The notes under the pieces are model-generated. The model saw only the letters and a program-made list of their open reading frames with translations, did not search any database and was not told where the DNA came from. A stretch of 64,000 nt of DNA from NCBI GenBank assembly GCA_037200885.1, contig JBBCIN010000002.1, positions 372,001-436,000 on the forward strand, read 5' to 3'. Below, one piece after another: positions 13,612 through 22,221 of this stretch. The stretch is from PMG-095 sp037200885 (GTDB lineage: Bacteria > Myxococcota_A > Polyangia > Polyangiales > Polyangiaceae). The translations under genes and the position numbers were made by a program. Position 1 is the first letter of the stretch. Each line of letters starts with the position of its first letter.

Positions 13612-16521
13612 ATGGAGTCCCTGGTCGTCCGCGGTGCTTCGCAGCACAACCTGAAGAATGTCAGCTGCGAGCTGCCGCGCAATCAATTGGTAGTGATTAC
13701 GGGGCCAAGCGGCTCGGGTAAATCTTCCCTCGCCTTCGATACGATCTACGCCGAAGGTCAGCGCCGCTACGTCGAATCGCTCTCGGCCTACGCCCGGCAG
13801 TTCCTCGACCAATTGCCGAAGCCGCGCGTCGAAAGCATCGAGGGCCTGAGCCCGGCGATCGCCATCGAGCAGAAGGGCCTCGGCAAGAGCCCCCGCTCCA
13901 CCGTCGGCACGGTCACCGAGATCGCGGACTACCTGCGCTTGCTGTACGCGCGCATCGGCGTTCCCCACTGCCCGAAGTCCGGCAAGGTCCTGCGCGCGTA
14001 TACGGTGCAGGAGATCGTGGACTCGATCTTGTCTCGCGGTGAAGGCGCGCGCCTGGCCCTGCTCGCACCGATCGTGCGCAAGCAAAAGGGAGATCTCAGC
14101 GCGGAGCTCGAGCGCTTGCGGCGCGAAGGCTTCGTGCGCGCGCGTATCGACGGCGAACAAGTGGACCTCGGCGACGACCGCGAGCTCGATCGGCAGAAGA
14201 CGCACGATCTCGACGTCGTGGTCGACCGCATCGCGGTGCGCGATGGCGCCAAGGGCCGCGTCACCGATTCGGTCGAACTCGCTTTGAAACTGGGCGACGG
14301 CACCTTGTTGATCGACGCGGTCGACGGCAGCGAGCCCGTTGTCATGAGCGAACGCTTGGTCAGCTGGGAGTTCGGCATCACCCTGCCGCCCCTCGAACCA
14401 CGCCTATTTTCCTTCAATAGCCCGCACGGCGCGTGCCCCAGCTGCGACGGTCTGGGCGTGCGCTCGGCGATCGACGTCGGACGCATCGTCCCGGACGAAA
14501 GCCGCTCACTGCGGGAAGGCGCGATCGCGGCGTTTGGACGGCGCGGCTCGGTCGCCACCGCGACCGAAGTCTCGCGCGCCGTCGAAGCGCTCTCGCTCAA
14601 CCCGGACATGCCGTGGTCGGAGTTGCCCGAAGCGCAACGCCAAGCCTTGCTCTACGGCAGCACCAGCACCGGCTCCGGCTCCAAGCGTAAGAACGCGACG
14701 CCCAGCTACGAGGGCATCGTGCCGCGACTGCAGCACATGCTCGACACGGGCGCCTTTGCCGAGGGTGAAGATCACGAATCGGACGACGGGGGCATCGGCC
14801 CCGACGATCTCGGGCGCTTCATCGTCACTCAGACGTGCGAGACGTGCGGCGGCGTGCGCCTCCGTCCCGAAGCTCTGGCCGTCAAGCTCGGCGGGCGCAC
14901 GATCGCCGAGCTTTCCGCCATGCCGCTCCGCGGGCTACGCGAATTCTTGTCCGCCTTCGCCACTGAAAGCGCGCTCGCCCCGCGCGAGTCCGCGATCGCC
15001 CTGCCCTTGATCAAGGCGGTCACCGAGCGGCTCGGCTTCTTGCTCGAGGTCGGGCTCGACTACTTGTCGCTCGAGCGCACCGCGCACACGCTCTCGGGTG
15101 GCGAAGGGCAACGCATTCGCCTCGCGACCCAGATCGGCGCGTCCCTGGTCGGAGTGCTGTACGTCTTGGACGAGCCCAGCATCGGCCTACACGCACGCGA
15201 CAACGCGCGCTTACTTCAGGCCCTGCGTCGCTTGGTCGACAAGGGCAACAGCGTGCTCGTGGTCGAACACGACCGCGACGCGATCATGAGCGCGGACCAC
15301 GTGGTCGACATGGGTCCGGGCGCGGGCGCACTCGGTGGGCAGATCGTCGCGCAGGGCACGGCCGCCGAGATCATGCGGGATCCCAACTCCATCACCGGAC
15401 CGTATCTGTCCGGCGAAAAGCACTTGCCGATCCCGTCCCAGCGCCAGGCCCCGAATGAGCTCTCGCTGCGCATCGTAGGCGCCAAAGCCCACAACCTGAA
15501 AGACATCACCGTCGAAATCCCTCTCGGATTGATCAGCGCCGTCACCGGCGTCAGCGGCTCGGGCAAAAGCAGCCTGATCGTCGACACGTTGCTCAGCGCC
15601 GCGCGCGCCGAACTGTACGGCGCGACCGGCTGGGTCGGCCCCTGCGAGCGCATCGAAGGCCTCGAGCACATCGATAAGGTGATCAGCATCGACCAAGCGC
15701 CGATCGGTCGCACTCCCCGCTCGAACCCCGCGACCTACACCGGCATCTTCACCCACTTGCGCGAACTGTACGCGGGCCTGCCCGACGCGCGCGCCCGCGG
15801 CTACAAGCCAGGTCGCTTCTCGTTCAACGTCAAAGGCGGCCGCTGCGAAGCCTGCCAAGGCGACGGCGTCCTGCGCGTCGAGATGCACTTCTTGCCCGAC
15901 GTGTACGTCACCTGCGACTCCTGCGCGGGCCGCCGCTACAATCGCGAGACACTCGAAGTAAAATACCGCGGTCTCTCCATCGCCGACGCGCTCGATCTCA
16001 CCGTCGACGAAGCCGACGAGCTGTTCGAATCGATCCCGCGCATTCGCCAAAAGCTCACCGCCCTGCGCCAAGTCGGCCTCGGCTACATCCAACTCGGCCA
16101 ACCCGCGACCACGCTCTCCGGCGGTGAAGCCCAGCGCGTCAAACTCGCCAGCGAACTGTCGCGCAAAGCCACCGGCCGCACCCTCTACGTGCTCGACGAA
16201 CCCACGACGGGCCTGCACTTCTCGGACATCGAGCTACTCACACACGCCCTGTTCGGCCTGCGCGACGCCGGCAACTCGGTACTGCTGATCGAGCACAACA
16301 TCGAGCTCATCGCCTGCGCCGACTGGGTCATCGACATGGGCCCCGAAGGCGGCAACAACGGCGGCAGCATCGTCGTCGCCGGCACCCCCGAAGAAGTGGC
16401 AAACACCCCCGGAAGCCACACCGGCTTCTACCTCAAGCAAGCCCTCGCCGAAGTCGGCAAGCCGCCCGTCGTCAAAGCCGCCGCCAAACGCCCCGCAAAG
16501 AAAGCCGCCAAAACGCGCTGA
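13612..16521 (+). CDS. uvrA: UvrABC excinuclease subunit A, zinc finger 1 half lost
   Basis: 969 residues, damage-recognition ATPase of nucleotide excision repair. Two ABC modules are complete: Walker A GPSGSGKSS at residues 31-39, signature LSGGEGQR and LDEPSIGLH; then GVSGSGKSS, LSGGEAQR and LDEPTTGLH. The second zinc finger is intact (CEAC ... CDSC). In the first, where UvrA has C-x2-C just before LEPRLFSFN, this protein has VSWEFGITLPP, so both Cys are replaced while the distal pair CPSC is kept. A Lys/Ala tail ends the protein. The start at 13612 is where homology begins. No uvrB/uvrC is nearby, as is usual. Confidence 0.96.
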   Translation: MESLVVRGASQHNLKNVSCELPRNQLVVITGPSGSGKSSLAFDTIYAEGQRRYVESLSAYARQFLDQLPKPRVESIEGLSPAIAIEQKGLGKSPRSTVGTVTEIADYLRLLYARIGVPHCPKSGKVLRAYTVQEIVDSILSRGEGARLALLAPIVRKQKGDLSAELERLRREGFVRARIDGEQVDLGDDRELDRQKTHDLDVVVDRIAVRDGAKGRVTDSVELALKLGDGTLLIDAVDGSEPVVMSERLVSWEFGITLPPLEPRLFSFNSPHGACPSCDGLGVRSAIDVGRIVPDESRSLREGAIAAFGRRGSVATATEVSRAVEALSLNPDMPWSELPEAQRQALLYGSTSTGSGSKRKNATPSYEGIVPRLQHMLDTGAFAEGEDHESDDGGIGPDDLGRFIVTQTCETCGGVRLRPEALAVKLGGRTIAELSAMPLRGLREFLSAFATESALAPRESAIALPLIKAVTERLGFLLEVGLDYLSLERTAHTLSGGEGQRIRLATQIGASLVGVLYVLDEPSIGLHARDNARLLQALRRLVDKGNSVLVVEHDRDAIMSADHVVDMGPGAGALGGQIVAQGTAAEIMRDPNSITGPYLSGEKHLPIPSQRQAPNELSLRIVGAKAHNLKDITVEIPLGLISAVTGVSGSGKSSLIVDTLLSAARAELYGATGWVGPCERIEGLEHIDKVISIDQAPIGRTPRSNPATYTGIFTHLRELYAGLPDARARGYKPGRFSFNVKGGRCEACQGDGVLRVEMHFLPDVYVTCDSCAGRRYNRETLEVKYRGLSIADALDLTVDEADELFESIPRIRQKLTALRQVGLGYIQLGQPATTLSGGEAQRVKLASELSRKATGRTLYVLDEPTTGLHFSDIELLTHALFGLRDAGNSVLLIEHNIELIACADWVIDMGPEGGNNGGSIVVAGTPEEVANTPGSHTGFYLKQALAEVGKPPVVKAAAKRPAKKAAKTR

Positions 16522-16712
16522 AATCGGCGCGCCAGATTCGCGTCTCTTTATTTGGGGCGATCGCAGGAGCGGCACAGCACCTCGCTTTGCGCGCGAGCCT
16601 CGAGTGACGCTGGGATCTCCGAAACCGGAGCAAGCGACTCCACCAGGTGGAGTTCGCTCGTGTGGCTGGCACAGCGCGGTGCCGTACGTCTCGCCGAACC
16701 CGACAGCGGCGT

Positions 16713-17062
16713 CTAACCCGTGGTCGAGTCGGCGTCACCGACGAACAGAACGGCATCGGCGCGAGTGATCCAGCTAGCCAACCCGTGCGCATCCGGCGCT
16801 ACGCCTTGAGGGCAGAACGCTCAACGTAGTCCACCACCAGTTCAGTGCCCTTCGCGAAGTGATGCTTCTCCTCGAAGCGAATTTGAGCAGCTGTCTTGCT
16901 GAGCTGTTCCGTGCCGAGCTCACCCCCTAGCGCAAGCAACCACGCCTCGAGCACGGGGATCGCGACTCCTCCAATCAGCTTAGGCTTTACTCCGGACGCT
17001 TCGTGCTCGGAGATGGCGCACTCGATATCGCGTACCCGCAGCTGATCCCCGTCAGAAGCCAT
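16713..17062 (-). pseudogene. decayed C-terminal piece of a DUF4276-like gene
   Basis: An 87-codon frame (ATG 17062 to stop 16799) keeps the segment KLIGGVAIPVLEAWLLALGG, reminiscent of DUF4276-like partners of AAA_21 ATPases. After the stop, another frame continues the expected ending (PDAHGLASWITRADAVLF) down to a stop at 16713, so a frameshift lies near 16800. The N-terminal half of the protein is missing: it starts abruptly, overlapping the ATPase remnant by 11 nt. Family assignment is by memory; the decay itself is seen. Confidence 0.6.
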
Positions 17063-17400
17063 TTTCTGGTTCTTCGATCAAGAAGATTCGCGATCCGTCG
17101 ATGCAGCGCAACGCTGAGAACGCGAGATAGTACAGTAACCCCTCGCTCATCGCGCGCGCGTCCACCACTGTTCCGTCGACCAACTCAACCGCAAGCACCT
17201 TGTGCGCGTTGTCGGTATTGCTCAAACGAATCTTTTGGTCCGTAGGAAAGAGCAGCTTGGTCTCGCTTTGAATCTGAAGAAACGCGGCCACGTCGCGATT
17301 CACGATTGCAACGAAAACGCTAGCCAATCCGCGCCCACGCTCATCGACGAAGGCCAACCGGTTGCGGAAATCCCGCTCGCGTTGCTCAGGGCGAGCCCGC
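17052..17400 (-). pseudogene. truncated AAA_21/OLD-like ATPase remnant
   Basis: About 115 codons remain. They include GRGLASVFVAIVNRD, FPTDQKIRL, the MSEGLLYYLAFSAL signature-like region and the Walker B LIEEPENG, then a stop where EPENGxHP normally continues. No Walker A remains: the N-terminal two thirds are gone and the frame runs straight into the dksA terminator at 17403-17453. With the next fragment this looks like the scar of a two-gene ATPase/nuclease-type (possibly antiphage) module. Confidence 0.65.
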
Positions 17401-17402
17401 TG

Positions 17403-17453
17403 ACAAAAAGACGAAGGACCCCCGCGCAGGCCGCTGGCCTGCGCTTGGGGGTC
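17403..17453 (-). terminator. rho-independent terminator of dksA
   Basis: A strong hairpin: GGACCCCC-AA-GCGCAGGCC pairs with GGCCTGCGC-GGGGGTCC (17 bp, a 2-nt bulge, 3-nt loop). On the minus strand it is followed by TTCGTCTTTTTG. It lies about 118 nt beyond the dksA stop. Confidence 0.8.
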
Positions 17454-17570
17454 CGGACGCGCGAAGTGCGCGATAGAGACGAGCTCGGGGGCGGCTCGTG
17501 AGGTCGAGCGGGACCCCGGGGCGCGCGGCCGCCGCAACGCGACGCCGCACGACTCGGGGCAGCCCTAACT

Positions 17571-17933
17571 TCAGGTGAAGTCTTTTTCGACGCGCTCTTG
17601 ATCCTCTTTGCAGCGGATGCAGAGCGTGGTCTCCGGTCGCGCCTCGAGACGCTTGACGGAGATCTTTTCTCCGCAGTCGTCACAGACGCCGAAGGTGCCC
17701 TTGTCGATCTTGTCGATCGCTTTGCCGATCTTGTCCAAGAACGCCTTCTCACGACCGCGTAGGCGAAACTGGAACGATTGTAGATACTCGCTCGATGCGA
17801 GATCCATTTCGTCCGGCAGATCGTTGGCGTCGAGGGCCATGTCCTCATCAAGCGTCTGCTGAGCGCGCTTGATGATTTCTTGGCGCCTCGCCTCGAGCAT
17901 GTCCCGGAATTTTTTTAACTGGACTTTGGTCAT
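17571..17933 (-). CDS. dksA: DksA/TraR-family RNA polymerase-binding protein
   Basis: 120 residues from ATG 17933 (MTKVQLKKF); a longer frame upstream lacks homology. The N-terminal part is a helical coiled coil containing DANDLPDEMDLAS, corresponding to the acidic tip region. The C-terminal C4 zinc finger reads CDDCGE ... CIRCKED. DksA binds the RNA polymerase secondary channel and, with ppGpp, adjusts rRNA and amino-acid promoter activity. It is a single gene with its own terminator at 17403-17453. Confidence 0.92.
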   Translation of the reverse strand: MTKVQLKKFRDMLEARRQEIIKRAQQTLDEDMALDANDLPDEMDLASSEYLQSFQFRLRGREKAFLDKIGKAIDKIDKGTFGVCDDCGEKISVKRLEARPETTLCIRCKEDQERVEKDFT

Positions 17934-18128
17934 CGGTAGCGCACTCGACTGGCTGTCTGTCTGACTACGAGAAATACACCCCCAATTCTGGGGGCCGGTT
18001 AAGATAGGGACCCCTCTCCCCTCAGTCAATAGCCGGCACCGATAATCCACCCGGTGGGTTTGGGGGCAGATCAGCCGGGTACGGTGGGCAGGGCACCCAC
18101 TTTTTGGTCGCGTTCGGCGTTCGCCAGC

Positions 18129-19793
18129 TCACAGGCCATCCCGATAGGCGCGAACGGCGTTCACGATGGCGTCGGCGATTTTCTGTCGAAAGTCACCCGT
18201 GTTGAATCGGGTCTCGCCCACGGGGTTGGAGATGAACGACGTCTCGAACAGCACCGCCGGCATGCGTGCGCCCGCCAGCACGTAAAAGCCCGCGCGCTTG
18301 ATGCCCGAATTGGGAATATCGCCATAGCTCGGAGAGAGCGAAGCGATTGCAGAGCGTTGCAGGAGCTCGGCGAAATGATTCGAACGCCCAGCGCTCGGGT
18401 TGCCCTCGCCGCGGCTCAATGCGCCGGCTAGCTCCGCTGCGGCCTCTGCCGAAGCGTCGTTCTCGCGCGCAGCAAGCCGCGTCGAAGCTGCGTCGCGGGA
18501 ATCGTCCAGCACGAATGTCATCACGCCGCGTCCAGCGCCATCCTCGCTGGCATTGCAATGAATCGACACGAACAGGTCGGCTTGAAACGCGTTGGCACGC
18601 GCGGTGCGTTCGTCGAGCGCTACGTAGTCGTCACTGTCGCGGGTGAGCAACGTGGAGATACCGAGCTCGCGCGCGATCAGCGGCGCGGCGCGATGAGCAA
18701 TGTCGAGCGTCACGTCTTTCTCCCGCAGCCCACTCGGGCCACTCGCTCCGGGATCGTGGCCCCCATGACCGGGGTCCAGCACGACGCGCCGCACTTGACG
18801 CGGGCCGCGCGTGACTTCGGGGCTGCGCTGAGGCGGATCCTTGGACACGTCGATCACCAAGCGAAACGGCTCGGGCATGTAAAACACGTGGCGATAGGCG
18901 ACCGCGTTCAGATCCAACACGACGCGGGTGCGCGTGGCCTCGGCTCCGATCCGCACCCGCGCGACCAAGCCGCCCACGTCGAAGGCCTTGGCGCCTTGGT
19001 ACGTCGCTCCGTCGATGTCGACGAACAGCCGCGGGCTCTTGCTGCCTTCGTCCAAAAAACCGACCTTGTAGGTCGCGGGCTGCGTCACGTAGACGACGAT
19101 GCGCGCGGCGTCGTCCGCGGCGTAACGCTCGATCTTCGTCACACGCGCCGGGCCCTGTTGAACCCCCGCGCGCGCGAGGCTCGGCACGATCACACCGTCA
19201 TTCGTCTGTGGCTCGGCCGCACGCGCGGCGAGCGGCACCGGCGCGCTGCCCTCGCGGTCGATCTGCGCGAGCACGGTGGGCAGCGGGCGGTACGCGCTCA
19301 GCGTGCTCAAAATCATTTCCGCGCGCTGCTTGCAGGCGTCATCTGCGCCGGGCGCGAGCTCCGCGCGATACACCGCTTGAAACGCGAGCCCCGGGTCGGC
19401 CTTGAGCTCGCCTTCCAAAAGCGCAGCCGAAGTAGCGGCCGAGCAGCGCACGGAGGGTTCGCCGCGAGCCGCCTGTCGGTACAGCTCGATGGCTTCCAAC
19501 GCGTCGGTCTCACGATGGTCCGCACGGAAAATTCGTTCGCGTAGCCGTGCCGCATCGAGCAAAACTTTCGCGCCAGCGCGGCCGCCCTGCTTGCTGCCAA
19601 GCACGGCCCAGGCGTCGGCGCGCGCGACCGCATCGGCGCGCTCGGGAATCGTGGTCGAACCCCCGGCTGCGACGTTCCCAGCAAGGTTCGATTCATCCGC
19701 GCTCCGCCCACTCGAGCGACAGCTCGATGCACAGAGTAGGGCGAGGAGCAGGGTCAGCGAGCGCTGAATCCGCGGGAAGCTTGGGAATCGCAT
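18129..19793 (-). CDS. N-acetylmuramoyl-L-alanine amidase (AMIN + Amidase_3)
   Basis: 554 residues. The N-terminal signal sequence ends near CASSC (possible lipoprotein). A helical stretch of about 150 residues follows, then an AMIN domain (about 230-330, YAADDAARIVVYVTQPATYK). The zinc amidase domain has LDPGHGGHDPGA, the glutamate after ELGISTLLTRDSD, SIHCNASEDG and the terminal VLFETSFISNP. It cleaves peptide stems from glycan strands during septum splitting, like AmiC. The insertion VMTFVLDDSRDAAS holds the usual regulatory-helix region. Transcribed away from the Pro-rich membrane protein at 19874. Confidence 0.9.
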   Translation of the reverse strand: MRFPSFPRIQRSLTLLLALLCASSCRSSGRSADESNLAGNVAAGGSTTIPERADAVARADAWAVLGSKQGGRAGAKVLLDAARLRERIFRADHRETDALEAIELYRQAARGEPSVRCSAATSAALLEGELKADPGLAFQAVYRAELAPGADDACKQRAEMILSTLSAYRPLPTVLAQIDREGSAPVPLAARAAEPQTNDGVIVPSLARAGVQQGPARVTKIERYAADDAARIVVYVTQPATYKVGFLDEGSKSPRLFVDIDGATYQGAKAFDVGGLVARVRIGAEATRTRVVLDLNAVAYRHVFYMPEPFRLVIDVSKDPPQRSPEVTRGPRQVRRVVLDPGHGGHDPGASGPSGLREKDVTLDIAHRAAPLIARELGISTLLTRDSDDYVALDERTARANAFQADLFVSIHCNASEDGAGRGVMTFVLDDSRDAASTRLAARENDASAEAAAELAGALSRGEGNPSAGRSNHFAELLQRSAIASLSPSYGDIPNSGIKRAGFYVLAGARMPAVLFETSFISNPVGETRFNTGDFRQKIADAIVNAVRAYRDGL

Positions 19794-19873
19794 GCCGCCT
19801 GCCAGCTCTTAGCCTGCCACTGGCGAATCGGCCAAACCAGCGGTTGGCCCGCGTTGCGCCGCTACGAGTCGCG

Positions 19874-20956
19874 ATGCTAGCCTCTGACTCGCAATTGATG
19901 CCCGATCCACCTGATAAAGGTCGCCCGTCGTCGGCGCCGTTGAGTGTCGAAGACGCCGATCGACTTGCGGATAGCTTCACCGCTTTTTGGGAAGATGCGG
20001 GCGCCCCGGCTGCGCCTAGCCCCGGTGCCACCCCCGCTCCCCACCCCGGCACCGTGACCGCGCCGATGCCCGCCGTCGAGTTCGCCCGCAAGCCAGTACC
20101 GGTCGGCAAACAGACCCTGCTCGGCATCGCGCCCATCACCATCGAAAGGCCGGCGTCCACCGTCCCCCCGCCGGCAGCATCGGCACCTCCGCCCGCACCG
20201 ACGCCGATGCCGGCTCCGGCGGCGATCACACAGCCTTTGCCCGCCGCCGCAACTGCAGTCGCGCCGATCGCACGTGCTCCAGCTGGGCCCCCCGAGGCCG
20301 TTCAGCAATCAACGCCTGATGTCCCCGGCTATGCGATCGCGTACATTCCCAAGGATCCGCCGAGCACACCCGCCGTCGTGATCGCGCCCGAGGCGCAGTC
20401 GTCGCCAGAGAACCCGCCACCAGAAAAGAAGCGGCAGCTTTCGCACACGGTTCCGTCGCGCGTGCGCTCGGCACCGAATGCATCCGTTGCGCCTCTGGCG
20501 CCTCCTCCTCCGCCGTTGGACGATTTCAATCCGTACGCGCCGAAAAAGGGAAAGGGGAAAATCATCGGCTTGGGTTTGGTCGGAGCGCTCTTGATCGGAG
20601 CCGTGATCGCTTTTCGGGTGCTCGGCGGCGGCGCTCATCAACTGACTCTGGAGTCTGCGCCGCACGCCGATGTCGTGCCGCCTGCCACCGGAGGCGCTCC
20701 CACACCTACTTCGGCGCCGACCGAGACCGCGGAGCCGATCCCACCGCCAGCTGAATCTTCTGCTACCGAGCCAGCTTCTGCTGCGGCCGCCGTTCGGCGA
20801 GCAAGCGAGCCTGCGCCCCCGAAAGCGAAAGCGAAAAAGGCAAAAGCAGAATCCGCTTCGGCAGTCGCACGGCCGGTGACTCGCGCGCCCGCTGCCGACC
20901 CGACCCCAACGAAGCCCGCAAGCAAGGGTATTATCGTGCGGGACGCGCCCTTCTGA
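19874..20956 (+). CDS. Pro/Ala-rich single-pass membrane protein, unknown
   Basis: About 360 residues (ATG 19874; ATG 19898 also possible, with no clear ribosome site for either). Layout: a short folded N-terminus (SVEDADRLADSFTAFWED), a Pro/Ala-rich low-complexity region, one membrane helix (IIGLGLVGALLIGAVIAFRVL, about residue 225-245), then an Ala/Pro/Lys-rich periplasmic tail. I recognise no family. It lies 53 nt before the TPR/PEGA gene and may be co-expressed with it. Confidence 0.65.
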   Translation: MLASDSQLMPDPPDKGRPSSAPLSVEDADRLADSFTAFWEDAGAPAAPSPGATPAPHPGTVTAPMPAVEFARKPVPVGKQTLLGIAPITIERPASTVPPPAASAPPPAPTPMPAPAAITQPLPAAATAVAPIARAPAGPPEAVQQSTPDVPGYAIAYIPKDPPSTPAVVIAPEAQSSPENPPPEKKRQLSHTVPSRVRSAPNASVAPLAPPPPPLDDFNPYAPKKGKGKIIGLGLVGALLIGAVIAFRVLGGGAHQLTLESAPHADVVPPATGGAPTPTSAPTETAEPIPPPAESSATEPASAAAAVRRASEPAPPKAKAKKAKAESASAVARPVTRAPAADPTPTKPASKGIIVRDAPF

Positions 20957-21009
20957 CTGGCGGATTGCCGTTTCGCCTCCAGAACATGCCACCTATTCTC
21001 CGAGCAACG

Positions 21010-22221
21010 ATGAGAAAATTCAGGGCCCGCGCGCTGCTGTGCTGTTCACTCTCCTGCACCATGCTCCTGGGCGCGGCAGCATCGTTCGCCGCGCCCGCGG
21101 CACGCCCGGGTGACGAGGATACGACAGTCGCGATCGCTCGCGAGCGCTTCAAAGAAGGCGTCACGTTCTTCGATCAGAAGCAGTACGACAAAGCGCGCGT
21201 TGCCTTCCTGCAGGCATACGCGTTGAAGAAGCACCCGGCAGTGCTGCTCAATCTCGCCCAAAGCGAGCTGCGCAGTAACCACGAGGCAGACGCAGCCAAA
21301 CACTTCTCTGCCTACCTGCGTGAGTCCACCTCCGCCAGTGAGGCCGAACGCCAAGCCGCCGAAGCGGGCTTGAACGCCACCAAATCCGTGGTCGCCTTGC
21401 TCGACGTCAACGTCGATGAGGGCGGCGCCGAGATCTACCTCGATGGTTCGCTGGAAGGGGTTTCGCCATTGCCGGGGCCGCTCTACGTAAACCCGGGCTC
21501 GCACAGCGTGGAGGCCCGCAAGGGCGGCAAGATGAGGACCCAACAGGTCAACACCAACGCCGGCCGGCAATACACCGCCGAGCTGAATTTTACGCCGAAA
21601 GCTGCGCCGCCAGTCGTGGCCGCCGTGCCCAGCGCGAGCGTGAGCGAGCCGCCCGCCGAAGAACCCGCTCCGCCCGAACCCGCCCCGCCCGAACCGAGCG
21701 CTGGGCGCAAACCATTCTTCAAGTGGCTCGGAAGTTCGCCGGTCGGCATCGTGGGTATCGGACTGACCGGCGTCGGCCTGGGCGGCGGCATCGGTCTGGC
21801 GATTGCCTCTAAGAAAAGTTACGACAACGCGGACTCGGTGGCCGATCAGATCACGACGCACGCCGCGCAGGACAGCATGATGACGAACCCGGACACGCAC
21901 AACCTATGTGTCGACCCAAGTGCCTGGCTCGCGAAGACGGCGTTCCCACCATCCCAAATCCCGTCGCGCTCGAGCCAATACAGCGCCGCTTGCTCGAAAT
22001 ACCAAGACAACGTGAGCAACGGTGACAAGTTGAAGACTTGGTCCACGGTCGGCTTCATCGTCGGCGGCGTGGCTGCGGTGGGCACCGTGATATACTATTT
22101 CGTCGATCCGAACGCGCGCGAGAGCGACGCCAAAGAGGCTCGGCGTGAGCAAAGGCACATCGCGATCGTGCCGAGTATCGGCCCCGCGCAGACCGGCTTG
22201 ACCGTCATCGGTAGCTTTTAG
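21010..22221 (+). CDS. periplasmic TPR and PEGA-domain protein
   Basis: 403 residues from ATG 21010 (MRKFRARALL), which gives a clean signal peptide ending SFAAPAA; the frame opens at 20965. A TPR-like segment (AIARERFKEGVTFFDQKQYDKARVAFLQA) is followed by a PEGA domain (VNVDEGGAEIYLDGSLEG ... NPGSHSVEARKGG). A Pro/Glu linker and two hydrophobic helices (VGIVGIGLTGVGLGGGIGLAIA and FIVGGVAAVGTVIYYFV) complete it. PEGA proteins are surface- or peptidoglycan-associated. The gene converges with, and overlaps by 4 nt, the sigma-54 activator on the other strand. Confidence 0.8.
   Translation: MRKFRARALLCCSLSCTMLLGAAASFAAPAARPGDEDTTVAIARERFKEGVTFFDQKQYDKARVAFLQAYALKKHPAVLLNLAQSELRSNHEADAAKHFSAYLRESTSASEAERQAAEAGLNATKSVVALLDVNVDEGGAEIYLDGSLEGVSPLPGPLYVNPGSHSVEARKGGKMRTQQVNTNAGRQYTAELNFTPKAAPPVVAAVPSASVSEPPAEEPAPPEPAPPEPSAGRKPFFKWLGSSPVGIVGIGLTGVGLGGGIGLAIASKKSYDNADSVADQITTHAAQDSMMTNPDTHNLCVDPSAWLAKTAFPPSQIPSRSSQYSAACSKYQDNVSNGDKLKTWSTVGFIVGGVAAVGTVIYYFVDPNARESDAKEARREQRHIAIVPSIGPAQTGLTVIGSF

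Noticed and set aside
13106..13612. Open frame antisense to the uvrA leader and across the tRNA
   Set aside because: It reads through a clear tRNA gene and is Arg/Ser/Gly-rich without a motif.
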